A stretch of DNA of 43,475 bases. It comes from Acidobacteriota bacterium. Its GTDB lineage: Bacteria > Acidobacteriota > Vicinamibacteria > Vicinamibacterales > UBA2999. The notes beneath the pieces are model-generated. The model was not told the origin of the DNA and searched no databases. It worked only from the letters and a program-made list of their open reading frames with translations. Both the position numbers and the translations under genes were made by a program. Positions 27,295 to 33,998 of the stretch are shown in pieces. Numbering within the stretch: the first letter of the stretch is position 1; each line of letters starts with the position of its first letter. The stretch is from NCBI GenBank assembly GCA_021730945.1, contig JAKFYH010000055.1:1-43475 (forward strand), written 5' to 3'.

Positions 27295-28713
27295 CTAGCG
27301 CGCTGACTCGAGGCCGCCGGTCGTGGCGGCGGCCGCTGGCGCGGATGGCGCCGGGCGGTACCTGAGATACGCGTTCAGCGTGTGATAGCTGATGTCGAGC
27401 ATGCGGCACGCCTGGCGCTTGTTGCCGTTCTGCTTCTCGAGCACGAGCCGCGCATACCGGCTGCCCCAGGCGCGCATGGTGTCGCCGATCCGAATGGACG
27501 GGACGAGCACATCGCTATATGGGCCCCGCAGGCTGATCGGCAGGTCGTCGACCGAGATCTGCCTCGACTCAGCGGTGGCAATTGCTCCCTCCAGCAGGCG
27601 CTCGAGTTCCCGGACGTTGCCGGGCCAGTCGTACGCAAACAGGGCATCGACCGCGGCGGCGGTCATCGTCAGTGGCCCGCGCCCCTGGTGCCGGGCCAGG
27701 AAATATTGCGCCAGCTCCACGATGTCGCCCTTGCGCCGGCGCAGGGGTGGCACGCTGATCTCGACCCCACTCAGGCGATAGAAGAGATCGGTGCGGAACA
27801 ACCCATGGTCGACCAGGCCCGCCAGCGGCCGGTTGGTGGCGGCAACGATGCGCGTGTTGATGCGGCGAGCGCCGTTTCCGCCGACCCGCTCGACAGTGAA
27901 GTCCTGAATGGCCCGCAACAACTTGGCCTGGGCGGCCATCGACAGGTCGGAGACTTCGTCCAGGAACAACGTGCCGCCATCGGCGTGCTCGAACTTGCCC
28001 CGGCGGCCGCGGACGCCGGTGGCGGTGCGCTCTTCAATGCCAAACAGCTCGGCCTCGATTAGCGTCTCAACCAGGGCCGCGCAGTTGATCGCGACAAACG
28101 GCCCCTTGCGGCGCCGGCCCAACTCATGAATCTGACGCGCCACCAGTTCTTTCCCGACGCCGCTCTCGCCTTCGATCAACACGGTGAAATCCGTGCTCGC
28201 GACCCGCTCGACCCTTTCGCGAAGAGCCTGCATGACCCCGCTCGATCCAATCAACGGCGCCGCCCCATCGCGATCAGCCGAGGTCAGCGGCGCCGGCGAG
28301 TTGGCCAGCCGTTCGGTTTCGATCAACAGCGAGGCCAGGTGCGCCGCCGCCTCGATGACCTGACAGGTCCAGGCATCGGGCCCTCGCCTGGGATCGAACG
28401 ACGCCTCGAGCATCACTTGCCGGCCCTCCTCCCTGACCGGCACGGCAAACGCCACGTAGTCGCGCGCGCGAATCGGCTGCAATGATCGGGTTGGCATGGC
28501 CGCCGAGATTTCGTTCAGCCGAATGCTGCGCACGCCGTCCAGGTGACTCAACCGCTCGGCCAGGATCGTCGTGAGATTGCGGCGCTCGGTCGCGCCGACC
28601 AGGCCGGACGCAACCTGGCGCAGCAGCGGGAAGATGCCGCTTCGGCGCTCGGCGCGGCGCGCCTGCAGGCCGCTTGTCCCCGGGGATGCTGCCATCTTCG
28701 CGCCGGACTTCAT
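27295..28713 (-). CDS. sigma54-type AAA+ activator with degenerate GAFTGA loop
   Basis: A 472-residue enhancer-binding protein. A GAF-like sensory part (about 20-160) precedes the AAA+ domain with Walker A EGESGVGKELVAR, Walker B GGTLFLDEVSDL, sensor region RIVAATNRPL, the Arg-finger region FRTDLFYRLSGVEI and YDWPGNVRELERLLEGA. A C-terminal Fis-type helix-turn-helix follows (KRQACRMLDISYHTLNAYL). Where GAFTGA normally contacts sigma54, the sequence is FGIEERTATGVRGRRGKFEH, so the core Phe-Thr contact is missing (RTATGV). The start at 28713 is preferred to 28812 because GAGGAG lies 5 nt upstream. A TGGCAC-N5-TTGGT element, close to a -24/-12 promoter, precedes it. Confidence 0.88.
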   Translation of the reverse strand: MKSGAKMAASPGTSGLQARRAERRSGIFPLLRQVASGLVGATERRNLTTILAERLSHLDGVRSIRLNEISAAMPTRSLQPIRARDYVAFAVPVREEGRQVMLEASFDPRRGPDAWTCQVIEAAAHLASLLIETERLANSPAPLTSADRDGAAPLIGSSGVMQALRERVERVASTDFTVLIEGESGVGKELVARQIHELGRRRKGPFVAINCAALVETLIEAELFGIEERTATGVRGRRGKFEHADGGTLFLDEVSDLSMAAQAKLLRAIQDFTVERVGGNGARRINTRIVAATNRPLAGLVDHGLFRTDLFYRLSGVEISVPPLRRRKGDIVELAQYFLARHQGRGPLTMTAAAVDALFAYDWPGNVRELERLLEGAIATAESRQISVDDLPISLRGPYSDVLVPSIRIGDTMRAWGSRYARLVLEKQNGNKRQACRMLDISYHTLNAYLRYRPAPSAPAAAATTGGLESAR

Positions 28714-28747
28714 GCCCACTCCTCTCATGACCAGTGATGGGACGGCT

Positions 28748-28763
28748 ACCAAAGTTGGTGCCA
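28748..28763 (-). promoter_or_regulatory. possible sigma54-like promoter of the activator gene
   Basis: On the minus strand TGGCAC (28763-28758), five bases, then TTGGT (28752-28748) resembles TGGCAC-N5-TTGCA. The invariant -12 GC is replaced by GG, so this is at best a weak or altered site. It lies 35 nt before the ATG at 28713. Confidence 0.25.
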
Positions 28764-28887
28764 GATCGAGTCGGCGCCATTGCGCGTGAATCTGGCGTAA
28801 CGCTGTTGCCATTGGTTTGGCCCTCCGCTCTGTTTGGGTATTCCGTACCCGGTGAAGCCGTCCCGCCCAGAGACGCGTGGGGACGCG

Positions 28888-29220
28888 CTACTCGCTACCC
28901 TCGCCGCCCGCGTTGATCTCGATGGTCTCGTCGAACCGGATCACCACGCGATAGCGCAAGGGTTCGAGACCGACGATGTGACAGCGATCGACACGGCCAG
29001 AGACGCTCGCGCGTGACCCGTTGCCGCATAAAAGCAATTCGGTGCGCGAACCGGGACGCAGCCAGGCACCCGACTCGACCAGCGCGCCACCGCGGCTGAT
29101 ATTGACGACCTGCACGTCTCGTCCGGGCCGGATCTGGGCCTCGACGGCGAATCGCGGGCCGCCGCCGGCCAGGCGCCGGTCGTGCCGGCGCTCGTCTGCC
29201 GCTCGCGCTAGGACCGCCAT
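28888..29220 (-). CDS. PilZ-domain protein
   Basis: A 110-residue single PilZ domain. The cyclic-di-GMP-binding elements are visible: the Arg-rich RRHDRRLAGG near the N-terminus and VNISRGGALVES, the (D/N)xSxxG motif, followed by beta strands (ELLLCGN, YRVVIRFDETIEI). It overlaps the end of the pseudopilin gene by 13 bp and is the last gene of a comEA-pseudopilin-PilZ operon, so a role in type IV pilus or competence control by cyclic-di-GMP is plausible. Whether it binds the nucleotide is untested; the arginine motif is RRHDRR rather than the textbook RxxxR. Confidence 0.8.
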   Translation of the reverse strand: MAVLARAADERRHDRRLAGGGPRFAVEAQIRPGRDVQVVNISRGGALVESGAWLRPGSRTELLLCGNGSRASVSGRVDRCHIVGLEPLRYRVVIRFDETIEINAGGEGSE

Positions 29221-29792
29221 TGCCGCGCCTGCGCATCAAACACCAGGACGCGGACGCGGCCGGTGCCGCCAAAGATGCGAATCGCCATCTGCGCACCCTG
29301 CAAACCAGCCACGTAGAGCGAGCCGCTGGTCGAACTGCCGAGCGGGCTGAACGACACGAGCGAAGTGTTGCCAATCCGCACGGGGTCGGCGCCGGCGGCA
29401 AGTTCACCGGCGCCAGACACGTCGGTGACCACTTGATTGATACGCCACGACACATCGCGCGCATGAACGCTCACACGGGTCGCAGGCGCCAGCGGCAGAT
29501 CCACGCCGCGATCGATGTCCCGCTGCAAGACGCCGTTACCGTTGCCGTCGCGAAACAGCTGGACGGCGGCCCCGCCGTCCAGCACCTCGACCCGCATCGC
29601 CACCGTCATCCCGCGCTTGAACGCTTCGAGCCTCGCCCGCTGCGCGCTGGCGGCGACCAGCTGCGCCCCGACTCTGACCCGGTCGCGGTCGAGGGAGCGG
29701 CCGGCGACCGGGACGGCGATTGTGGCCATGACCACACAGAGACCGGTGGCGGCCAGCACGTCGATCAGCGCGGCACCACGGTCGCTAGCCAC
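29208..29792 (-). CDS. type IV pseudopilin, GspH/FimT-like
   Basis: A 194-residue protein starting with GTG at 29792. The prepilin-peptidase-type N-terminus MASDRG-AALIDVLAATG is followed by a hydrophobic helix (LCVVMATIAVPVAG). Cleavage after Gly6 would leave a short basic leader. Position +5 of the mature form is Asp instead of the usual Glu. The rest fits a minor pseudopilin: helix AASAQRARLEAFKRGMTV, then a beta-rich globular part. It overlaps comEA upstream by 8 bp and PilZ downstream by 13 bp. It probably primes or decorates a type IV or competence pilus; the exact family (FimT or GspH) is inferred from the layout. Confidence 0.8.
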   Translation of the reverse strand: MASDRGAALIDVLAATGLCVVMATIAVPVAGRSLDRDRVRVGAQLVAASAQRARLEAFKRGMTVAMRVEVLDGGAAVQLFRDGNGNGVLQRDIDRGVDLPLAPATRVSVHARDVSWRINQVVTDVSGAGELAAGADPVRIGNTSLVSFSPLGSSTSGSLYVAGLQGAQMAIRIFGGTGRVRVLVFDAQARQWRS

Positions 29793-30108
29793 CGCTGGCC
29801 TTGTCGGAACGGGCGACGGTGACCAGGGGCTTGAGCTTCAGAAAGCTCTTCTCACCGATGCCTTTGACGTTCATCAGTTCCTCGATCTTCTTGAAGCCGC
29901 CGCTCTTGGCCCGGTACTCGAGAATGCGCTCGGCTACCTTGCGGCCAATGCCGGGCAACGTTTCGAGCTGGTCCAGCGTGGCGGCGTTCAGGTTCAGCGC
30001 GGCCTTTTCGGCGACCGGCGCCGGAGCCTGAGTCGGCGTGGCCGTGGCCGGCCCGGCGATGATGAGCAGCGCACACAGCGCGAGAGCGGTCGACAGTGTG
30101 GTTCGCAT
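29785..30108 (-). CDS. ComEA-like helix-hairpin-helix DNA-binding protein
   Basis: A 107-residue exported protein: signal peptide MRTTLSTALALCALLIIAG, short Pro/Ala linker, then a ComEA-type tandem helix-hairpin-helix (LNLNAATLDQLETLPGIGRK, VAERILEYRAKSGGF, ELMNVKGIGEKSFLKLKPLV). ComEA-like proteins bind incoming double-stranded DNA in the periplasm during natural transformation. The start at 30108 has GGAGG 8 nt upstream; a longer frame to 30216 is less likely. It opens the operon with a pseudopilin and PilZ gene. A LexA-box-like palindrome lies 42-55 nt upstream. Confidence 0.88.
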   Translation of the reverse strand: MRTTLSTALALCALLIIAGPATATPTQAPAPVAEKAALNLNAATLDQLETLPGIGRKVAERILEYRAKSGGFKKIEELMNVKGIGEKSFLKLKPLVTVARSDKASGG

Positions 30109-30149
30109 GATGGTTTCCTCCAATGACGTCGTGACCTGGTTGACTGTGG

Positions 30150-30163
30150 TGAACACACGTTCG
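30150..30163. promoter_or_regulatory. candidate LexA (SOS) box upstream of comEA
   Basis: On the minus strand CGAACGTGTGTTCA (30163-30150) matches the Gram-positive type LexA consensus CGAAC-RNRY-GTTYG at 13 of 14 positions, with a perfect GAAC-N4-GTTC core. It lies 42 nt before the comEA-like ATG. Whether this organism uses that LexA motif is unknown. Confidence 0.4.
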
Positions 30164-30454
30164 TGACTGCACGGACAGATCGGCGGCAACGTTGCGGTCA
30201 GGCGCGTCGTCAGCAAACGCCCGCGCAGTCGAGCAGCCAGAGAGCAAGGTGCGCACCGGCCTGCCGCGTCCCCGCAACCGACTGAAATCGCACGGCTTCA
30301 CGTAATCTCGCGGTGACAGAGGGCAATGAAGGGAGGGGCAACTGCCAACCGCCGTTGGCAATGGCAGCGGCGACCCGCGTGATTTGCGCGGAAATCAGGT
30401 ATGGAGTGCCGGCAACCCCGGTTACCACGGCGCAACGAGCGTTGCCTGGCGTCC
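30164..30454. other. non-coding stretch between divergent genes
   Basis: Part of the 405-bp gap between the comEA-like gene (minus) and the kinase-fold gene (plus). No credible ORF is seen. It holds one perfect 7-bp hairpin, TGCCAAC (30343-30349) and GTTGGCA (30354-30360), loop CGCC. Otherwise I see no repeat, tRNA or recognisable RNA. Confidence 0.5.
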
Positions 30455-30463
30455 TGCTACAAT
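30455..30463 (+). promoter_or_regulatory. extended -10 of the kinase-fold gene
   Basis: TGC-TACAAT (30455-30463) is a strong extended -10 box (TACAAT matches TATAAT at five of six positions). No -35 at proper spacing is visible. The leader to ATG 30514 is about 44 nt and ends in AGAGGA, a usable ribosome binding site that supports 30514 over 30508. Confidence 0.5.
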
Positions 30464-30513
30464 CCCTGCGACTGTTCCGTCTGTCGAGGGCGTCGGCTCC
30501 CAAGAGGATGACC

Positions 30514-31326
30514 ATGCGTAGAACTCAGTTGCTTCCCTATACCCTGATCGCCCTGGCGGCCACCGCCGTCCTGACCTCGAGCGTCTCGGCGCAAAATCCG
30601 GTCACCGAGCGGCTGGTGCAGTGTTCGCTGGTCTGGAAAGGCCAGGAAGATGCCATCGAGAAGTTCCTGTCCGAGGGCCGCATCGAGAAGATGGAGGCGG
30701 TGCCCGTGGGCGTCACCAAGCCGCAGCGCGCCACGCTCGAAGCCGGCGGACCGGCGATGCGCTTTGCCTGGAAGCCGCTCACCCCGGGCTACAGCAAGGG
30801 CTACATGGAGAGCTACAAGGCTGAGATCGCCGCCTACAAGCTCGACCGCATGCTGGACCTTCACATGGTCCCGCCCATTGTCGAACGCGCCATCAGCGGC
30901 AAGCTGGGCGCGGCTGTGCTGTGGATTGAGAACACCAAGGGCTGGAGCATCCAACAGCCCCCCCAGGGACCCGAGCCCAGGTGGAGCATCGAGCTGACTC
31001 GCATGAAGATGTTCGACCAGTTGATCGCCAACATCGACCGCAACCAGGGCAACCTGCTGTACGACGACGACTGGCACCTGTTCCTGATTGACCATTCCCG
31101 GGCGTTTACCGATCGCAAGGACCTGAAGGGTGTGGCCGCACTCGGCCGGGTGGACCGCCAGTTGTGGGCCAAAATGTCGGCCCTGACCATGGCCGATCTG
31201 GAAGCCGGCCTCGGCACCTGGGTCGGGAACAAGGAGAAGAAGGCGTTATTGCAGAGGCGGGACAAGATGGATCAGGAGATCAAGCGATTGGTCGCCAAGC
31301 GCGGCGACTCCGTGTTCTACGATTAG
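30514..31326 (+). CDS. predicted exported kinase-fold protein
   Basis: A 270-residue protein with a signal peptide (MRRTQLLPYTLIALAATAVL, cleavage near VSA-QN). The remainder resembles the atypical kinase fold of the PI3/4-kinase, HipA and FAM20C group. Candidate ATP-binding Lys87 is in MRFAWKPL, Glu104 is in KAEIAAYKLDRML, the catalytic loop is IDRNQGNLL with Asp175 and Asn180, and the metal-binding Asp193 is in LFLIDHSRAF. Spacing and order fit that superfamily, and all four positions are filled, so activity is plausible. The substrate is unknown (protein, lipid or sugar). A metallophosphatase gene follows after 2 bp and is also exported, suggesting opposing activities in the periplasm. Export plus a kinase fold is unusual, as periplasmic ATP is scarce. 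Confidence 0.7.
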   Translation: MRRTQLLPYTLIALAATAVLTSSVSAQNPVTERLVQCSLVWKGQEDAIEKFLSEGRIEKMEAVPVGVTKPQRATLEAGGPAMRFAWKPLTPGYSKGYMESYKAEIAAYKLDRMLDLHMVPPIVERAISGKLGAAVLWIENTKGWSIQQPPQGPEPRWSIELTRMKMFDQLIANIDRNQGNLLYDDDWHLFLIDHSRAFTDRKDLKGVAALGRVDRQLWAKMSALTMADLEAGLGTWVGNKEKKALLQRRDKMDQEIKRLVAKRGDSVFYD

Positions 31327-31328
31327 GC

Positions 31329-32579
31329 ATGCGCACCCTCGCCGCCCTGTTGGCCCTCGCCCTGCTGTCGGGGCCGGCCCTGCCGCTCACCGCGCAGGGG
31401 CCGCCACGAGTCGTGGCGGTCGGCGACATCCACGGCAGCCTCGAGGGTCTCACGGCCATCCTGAAGGCGGCCGGTCTCACCGGTGCCGACGGCAAGTGGG
31501 CCGGCGGCCGCGCCCAGTTCATCCAGACCGGCGACTACATGGACCGCGGCGATCGGACCCGCGCCGTCCTGGACCTGCTGATGGCCCTCGAGCCGCAAGC
31601 CAAGGCCGCCGGCGGCCGCGCCTTTGCCCTGCTCGGCAATCATGAAGTGATGAACTTGATCGGCGATACGCGGGACGTCACCCACGAAATCTTCGCCACC
31701 TTCGCCGACAGCAAGTCCGAATCGCGCCGGCAGGACGCCTGGTCGAAGTACGCTGCCCTGGCGGCGGCGCAGACACCGAAGGAAGGGCCGCCACCGCCGG
31801 TCTACGCGCAGACCAAGCAGGCGTGGCTCACGACGCATCCGCCCGGCTACGTCGAGTATCGCGAGGCCCTCGGACCTGGCGGCAAGTACGGCCGTTGGCT
31901 CCGCGACAAGCCCATCGTCACGCAGTACGACGGCACCATCTTCATGCACGCCGGTTTCGATCCGGCCACCGCCCCGGCGACCCTCGACGAGGTGAACGAC
32001 CGCGTGCGGGATGAAATCCGGCGGCTGGATCGATTCGTCGACCGTTTGGTCGACCGCAAGCTGGCACTTCCCTTCTTCACCCTGCAGGAAATCCTGCAGG
32101 TCACTGCCAACGAGATCCGCGCGGCCAACGCGGTGATGGCCGAAGCCGAGGCCGCCGGCAGGCAGCCGGACGGCTCGAAGCTCGATGTGCCGCTGCTCAT
32201 CGAAGCGCAGGAGATCATGAAGATCGATTCGTGGACGATTGTCGCCGGCGAGGGTGCGCTGTGGTACCGCGGGCTCTCCACGCTGCCCGACGACCCGACG
32301 GGCGGTCCGTTCGCGGCGCTCCTGGCGCGCTACGGCGCCCAGCGTTTTGTGACCGGCCACACGCCGCAACAAAGCCGCCGCATCACCTCGCGCTTCGGCG
32401 GACGCGCGATCCTGATCGATACCGGGATGCTGGCCTACTACAAGGGTCGGGCGTCGGCGCTCGAGATCGCGGGCGGCGCGCTGACCGCGATTTACGAGAA
32501 TTCGCGGGAGCCGTTACCGGTCTTGAACCAGGCGACGGTCTGGCGCAGCCCCTCTTCCAGCGTGACGATCGGGCGATAG
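31329..32579 (+). CDS. exported calcineurin-like metallophosphatase
   Basis: A 416-residue protein with a signal peptide (MRTLAALLALALLSGPALPL, cleavage near TAQ-GP) and a complete metallophosphoesterase domain: GDIHGS, QTGDYMDRGD, LLGNHEVMNL, FMHAGFDP, VTGHTPQQ and ILIDTGML. The layout fits the Shewanella-like protein phosphatases, which act on phosphoserine, phosphothreonine or phosphotyrosine. It starts 2 bp after the kinase-fold gene, so the pair forms an operon. The last 27 or so residues (from about ENSREPLP) are encoded antisense to the end of the epimerase gene and are probably a dispensable tail. Secreted location and pairing with a kinase fold are the notable points. Confidence 0.9.
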   Translation: MRTLAALLALALLSGPALPLTAQGPPRVVAVGDIHGSLEGLTAILKAAGLTGADGKWAGGRAQFIQTGDYMDRGDRTRAVLDLLMALEPQAKAAGGRAFALLGNHEVMNLIGDTRDVTHEIFATFADSKSESRRQDAWSKYAALAAAQTPKEGPPPPVYAQTKQAWLTTHPPGYVEYREALGPGGKYGRWLRDKPIVTQYDGTIFMHAGFDPATAPATLDEVNDRVRDEIRRLDRFVDRLVDRKLALPFFTLQEILQVTANEIRAANAVMAEAEAAGRQPDGSKLDVPLLIEAQEIMKIDSWTIVAGEGALWYRGLSTLPDDPTGGPFAALLARYGAQRFVTGHTPQQSRRITSRFGGRAILIDTGMLAYYKGRASALEIAGGALTAIYENSREPLPVLNQATVWRSPSSSVTIGR

Positions 32580-33436
32580 CCCAGCAGGCGCTCGGCCTTG
32601 CCGATATCGGCCTGCGAATCGCGCACGTCGCCCAGGCGGCCGGCCTCGTAGATCGGCTCGACCTCGGAGCCGACAATGTTCTTCAACACGGCCAGCAGGG
32701 CGTTGAGCGAGACGCGGCCGCCGGTGGCGACATTGAAGACCTCGCCGGCCACGGCCGGCGCCGCAGCAGCCCGCAGCACACCGTCCACCACGTTGGTCAC
32801 GAAGGTGAAGTCGCGCGTCTGGCTGCCATCGCCGTAGATCACGGGCCGCGTGCCGGCCAGCAGCGCCTTGATAAACAGCGAGATCACGCCGGAGTAGGGC
32901 GAACCCGGATCCTGCCGCGGACCAAACACGTTGAAGTAGCGGGTGGTCACCACCTCGAGCCCGTAGAGGCGGGTGAACATCTGGCCGTACTGCTCGCTCA
33001 CCAGCTTCTGCAGTGCGTAGGGCGTCATCGGGTTGGTGGCCATGTCCTCGCGCTTGGGCAGCGTCGGCAAATCGCCGTAGACCGACGAGGAACCGGCAAA
33101 GACGACGCGCTTGACGCCGGCGGCGCGGGCGGCGACCAGGATGTTGAGCATGCCGTCGACGTTGGCCCGATGCGACTCGACCGGATTCTTCACCGACCGT
33201 GGCACCGACGGGATGGCGGCCTGGTGAATGACGTACTCCATGCCATCGACGACGGCGGCGGCCGCCGTCGCGTCGGCGAGGTCGGCCTCGACGAACTCAA
33301 CGCCTTCACGCAGGTTGCGGCGATAGCCGGTGACCAGGTTGTCGGCCACCCTGACGCGATGGCCGCCAGACACAAGCGCTTCGGAAATATGTGAGCCGAT
33401 AAAGCCGGCTCCGCCAGTCACGAGGTATGAGGCCAT
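32492..33436 (-). CDS. NAD-dependent sugar-nucleotide epimerase (extended SDR)
   Basis: A 314-residue short-chain dehydrogenase/reductase of the extended GalE type. The Rossmann motif TGGAGFIGSH is at the N-terminus, the Ser-Tyr-Lys catalytic set is in GSSSVYGD and YALQK, and the substrate region includes RYFNVFGPRQDP, YGDGSQTRDFTFV and NVATGGRVSLN. It likely interconverts UDP-GlcNAc/UDP-GalNAc or UDP-Glc/UDP-Gal for surface polysaccharide; the exact substrate cannot be read from sequence. AGGA precedes the ATG by 5 nt. The 3' end of the RNase P RNA lies 14 nt upstream on the same strand. The C-terminus overlaps the phosphatase gene on the other strand by 88 bp. Confidence 0.92.
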   Translation of the reverse strand: MASYLVTGGAGFIGSHISEALVSGGHRVRVADNLVTGYRRNLREGVEFVEADLADATAAAAVVDGMEYVIHQAAIPSVPRSVKNPVESHRANVDGMLNILVAARAAGVKRVVFAGSSSVYGDLPTLPKREDMATNPMTPYALQKLVSEQYGQMFTRLYGLEVVTTRYFNVFGPRQDPGSPYSGVISLFIKALLAGTRPVIYGDGSQTRDFTFVTNVVDGVLRAAAAPAVAGEVFNVATGGRVSLNALLAVLKNIVGSEVEPIYEAGRLGDVRDSQADIGKAERLLGYRPIVTLEEGLRQTVAWFKTGNGSREFS

Positions 33437-33450
33437 GTCGTCCTAAAAGT

Positions 33451-33998
33451 GCCGCAGTGAGCCTATAAGCCGAATTCTGTCCCGCGCCGCCCTTGCGAGC
33501 GCCGCGAGGGTAATCATTCCTCTAGCCCCGGCATTGCTGACGGGATCGAGCAACCTACCCGGAAGCTTTAGGCGGGCCGCCATCGTTCGCTTCCCTATTT
33601 GGTCTTGCTCCGTGCGGGGTTTGGCCTGCCACGCTTGTTACCAAGCGCGCGGTGGGCTCTTACCCCACCATTTCACCCTTACTCGCCATGGGCCGGGTGA
33701 TTGAGGCGGCCCCTGACGACCGCGCTTCGCGCGGCCGTCGCTGGGATTACCCGCCGACTTATGGGGAGTGCCGGGGCGCCTGCCCCGCCACTCCTCCCCA
33801 ATCACCCGACCCACGGCTAGCGGTATATTTTCTGTGCCACTGTCCGTCGGGTCGCCCCGCCCGGGAATTACCCGGCGCACTGCCCTGTGGAGTTCGGACT
33901 TTCCTCTCCCGCCGGCACTGCCCGCCTTCGCTCTCGACCTTTCGATCGCGAGCTACGGCGGGGTTACCGGCGGCAGCGATTACCCGGCTCACTGCGGC
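33451..33998 (-). ncRNA. rnpB: RNase P RNA, bacterial class A, expanded P12
   Basis: The catalytic RNA that trims tRNA 5' ends. The minus strand holds the universal blocks GAGGAAAGTCC (33906-33896), ACAGTGGCACAGAAA, AGTAAGGGTGAAA, GGTAAGAGCCCACCG, GGAGCAAGACCAAATAGGG, GGGTAGGTTGCT and the 3' ACAGAATTCGGCTTAT (33480-33465). Helix P1 is a perfect 13-bp pairing of GCCGCAGTGAGCC (33998-33986) with GGCTCACTGCGGC (33463-33451). At about 548 nt it is much longer than the usual 350-400. The excess lies largely in P12, where a 95-nt insert (33704-33798) with two extra hairpins caps the stem GGCCGGGTGATTG. The 5' end overlaps the stop codon of the NtrC-type gene by 10 nt. Confidence 0.96.
33704..33798 (-). 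repeat. hairpin insert in P12 of RNase P RNA
   Basis: Inside P12 two GC-rich hairpins follow each other. One spans about 33763-33799 (ends GGGGAGTG and CTCCTCCCC, core CGGGGCGCC). The other has arms GACGACCGCGC (33715-33725) and GCGCGGCCGTC (33729-33739) with loop TTC, resembling the GCGC-TTC-GCGC words of the intergenic hairpin repeats. Confidence 0.65.
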
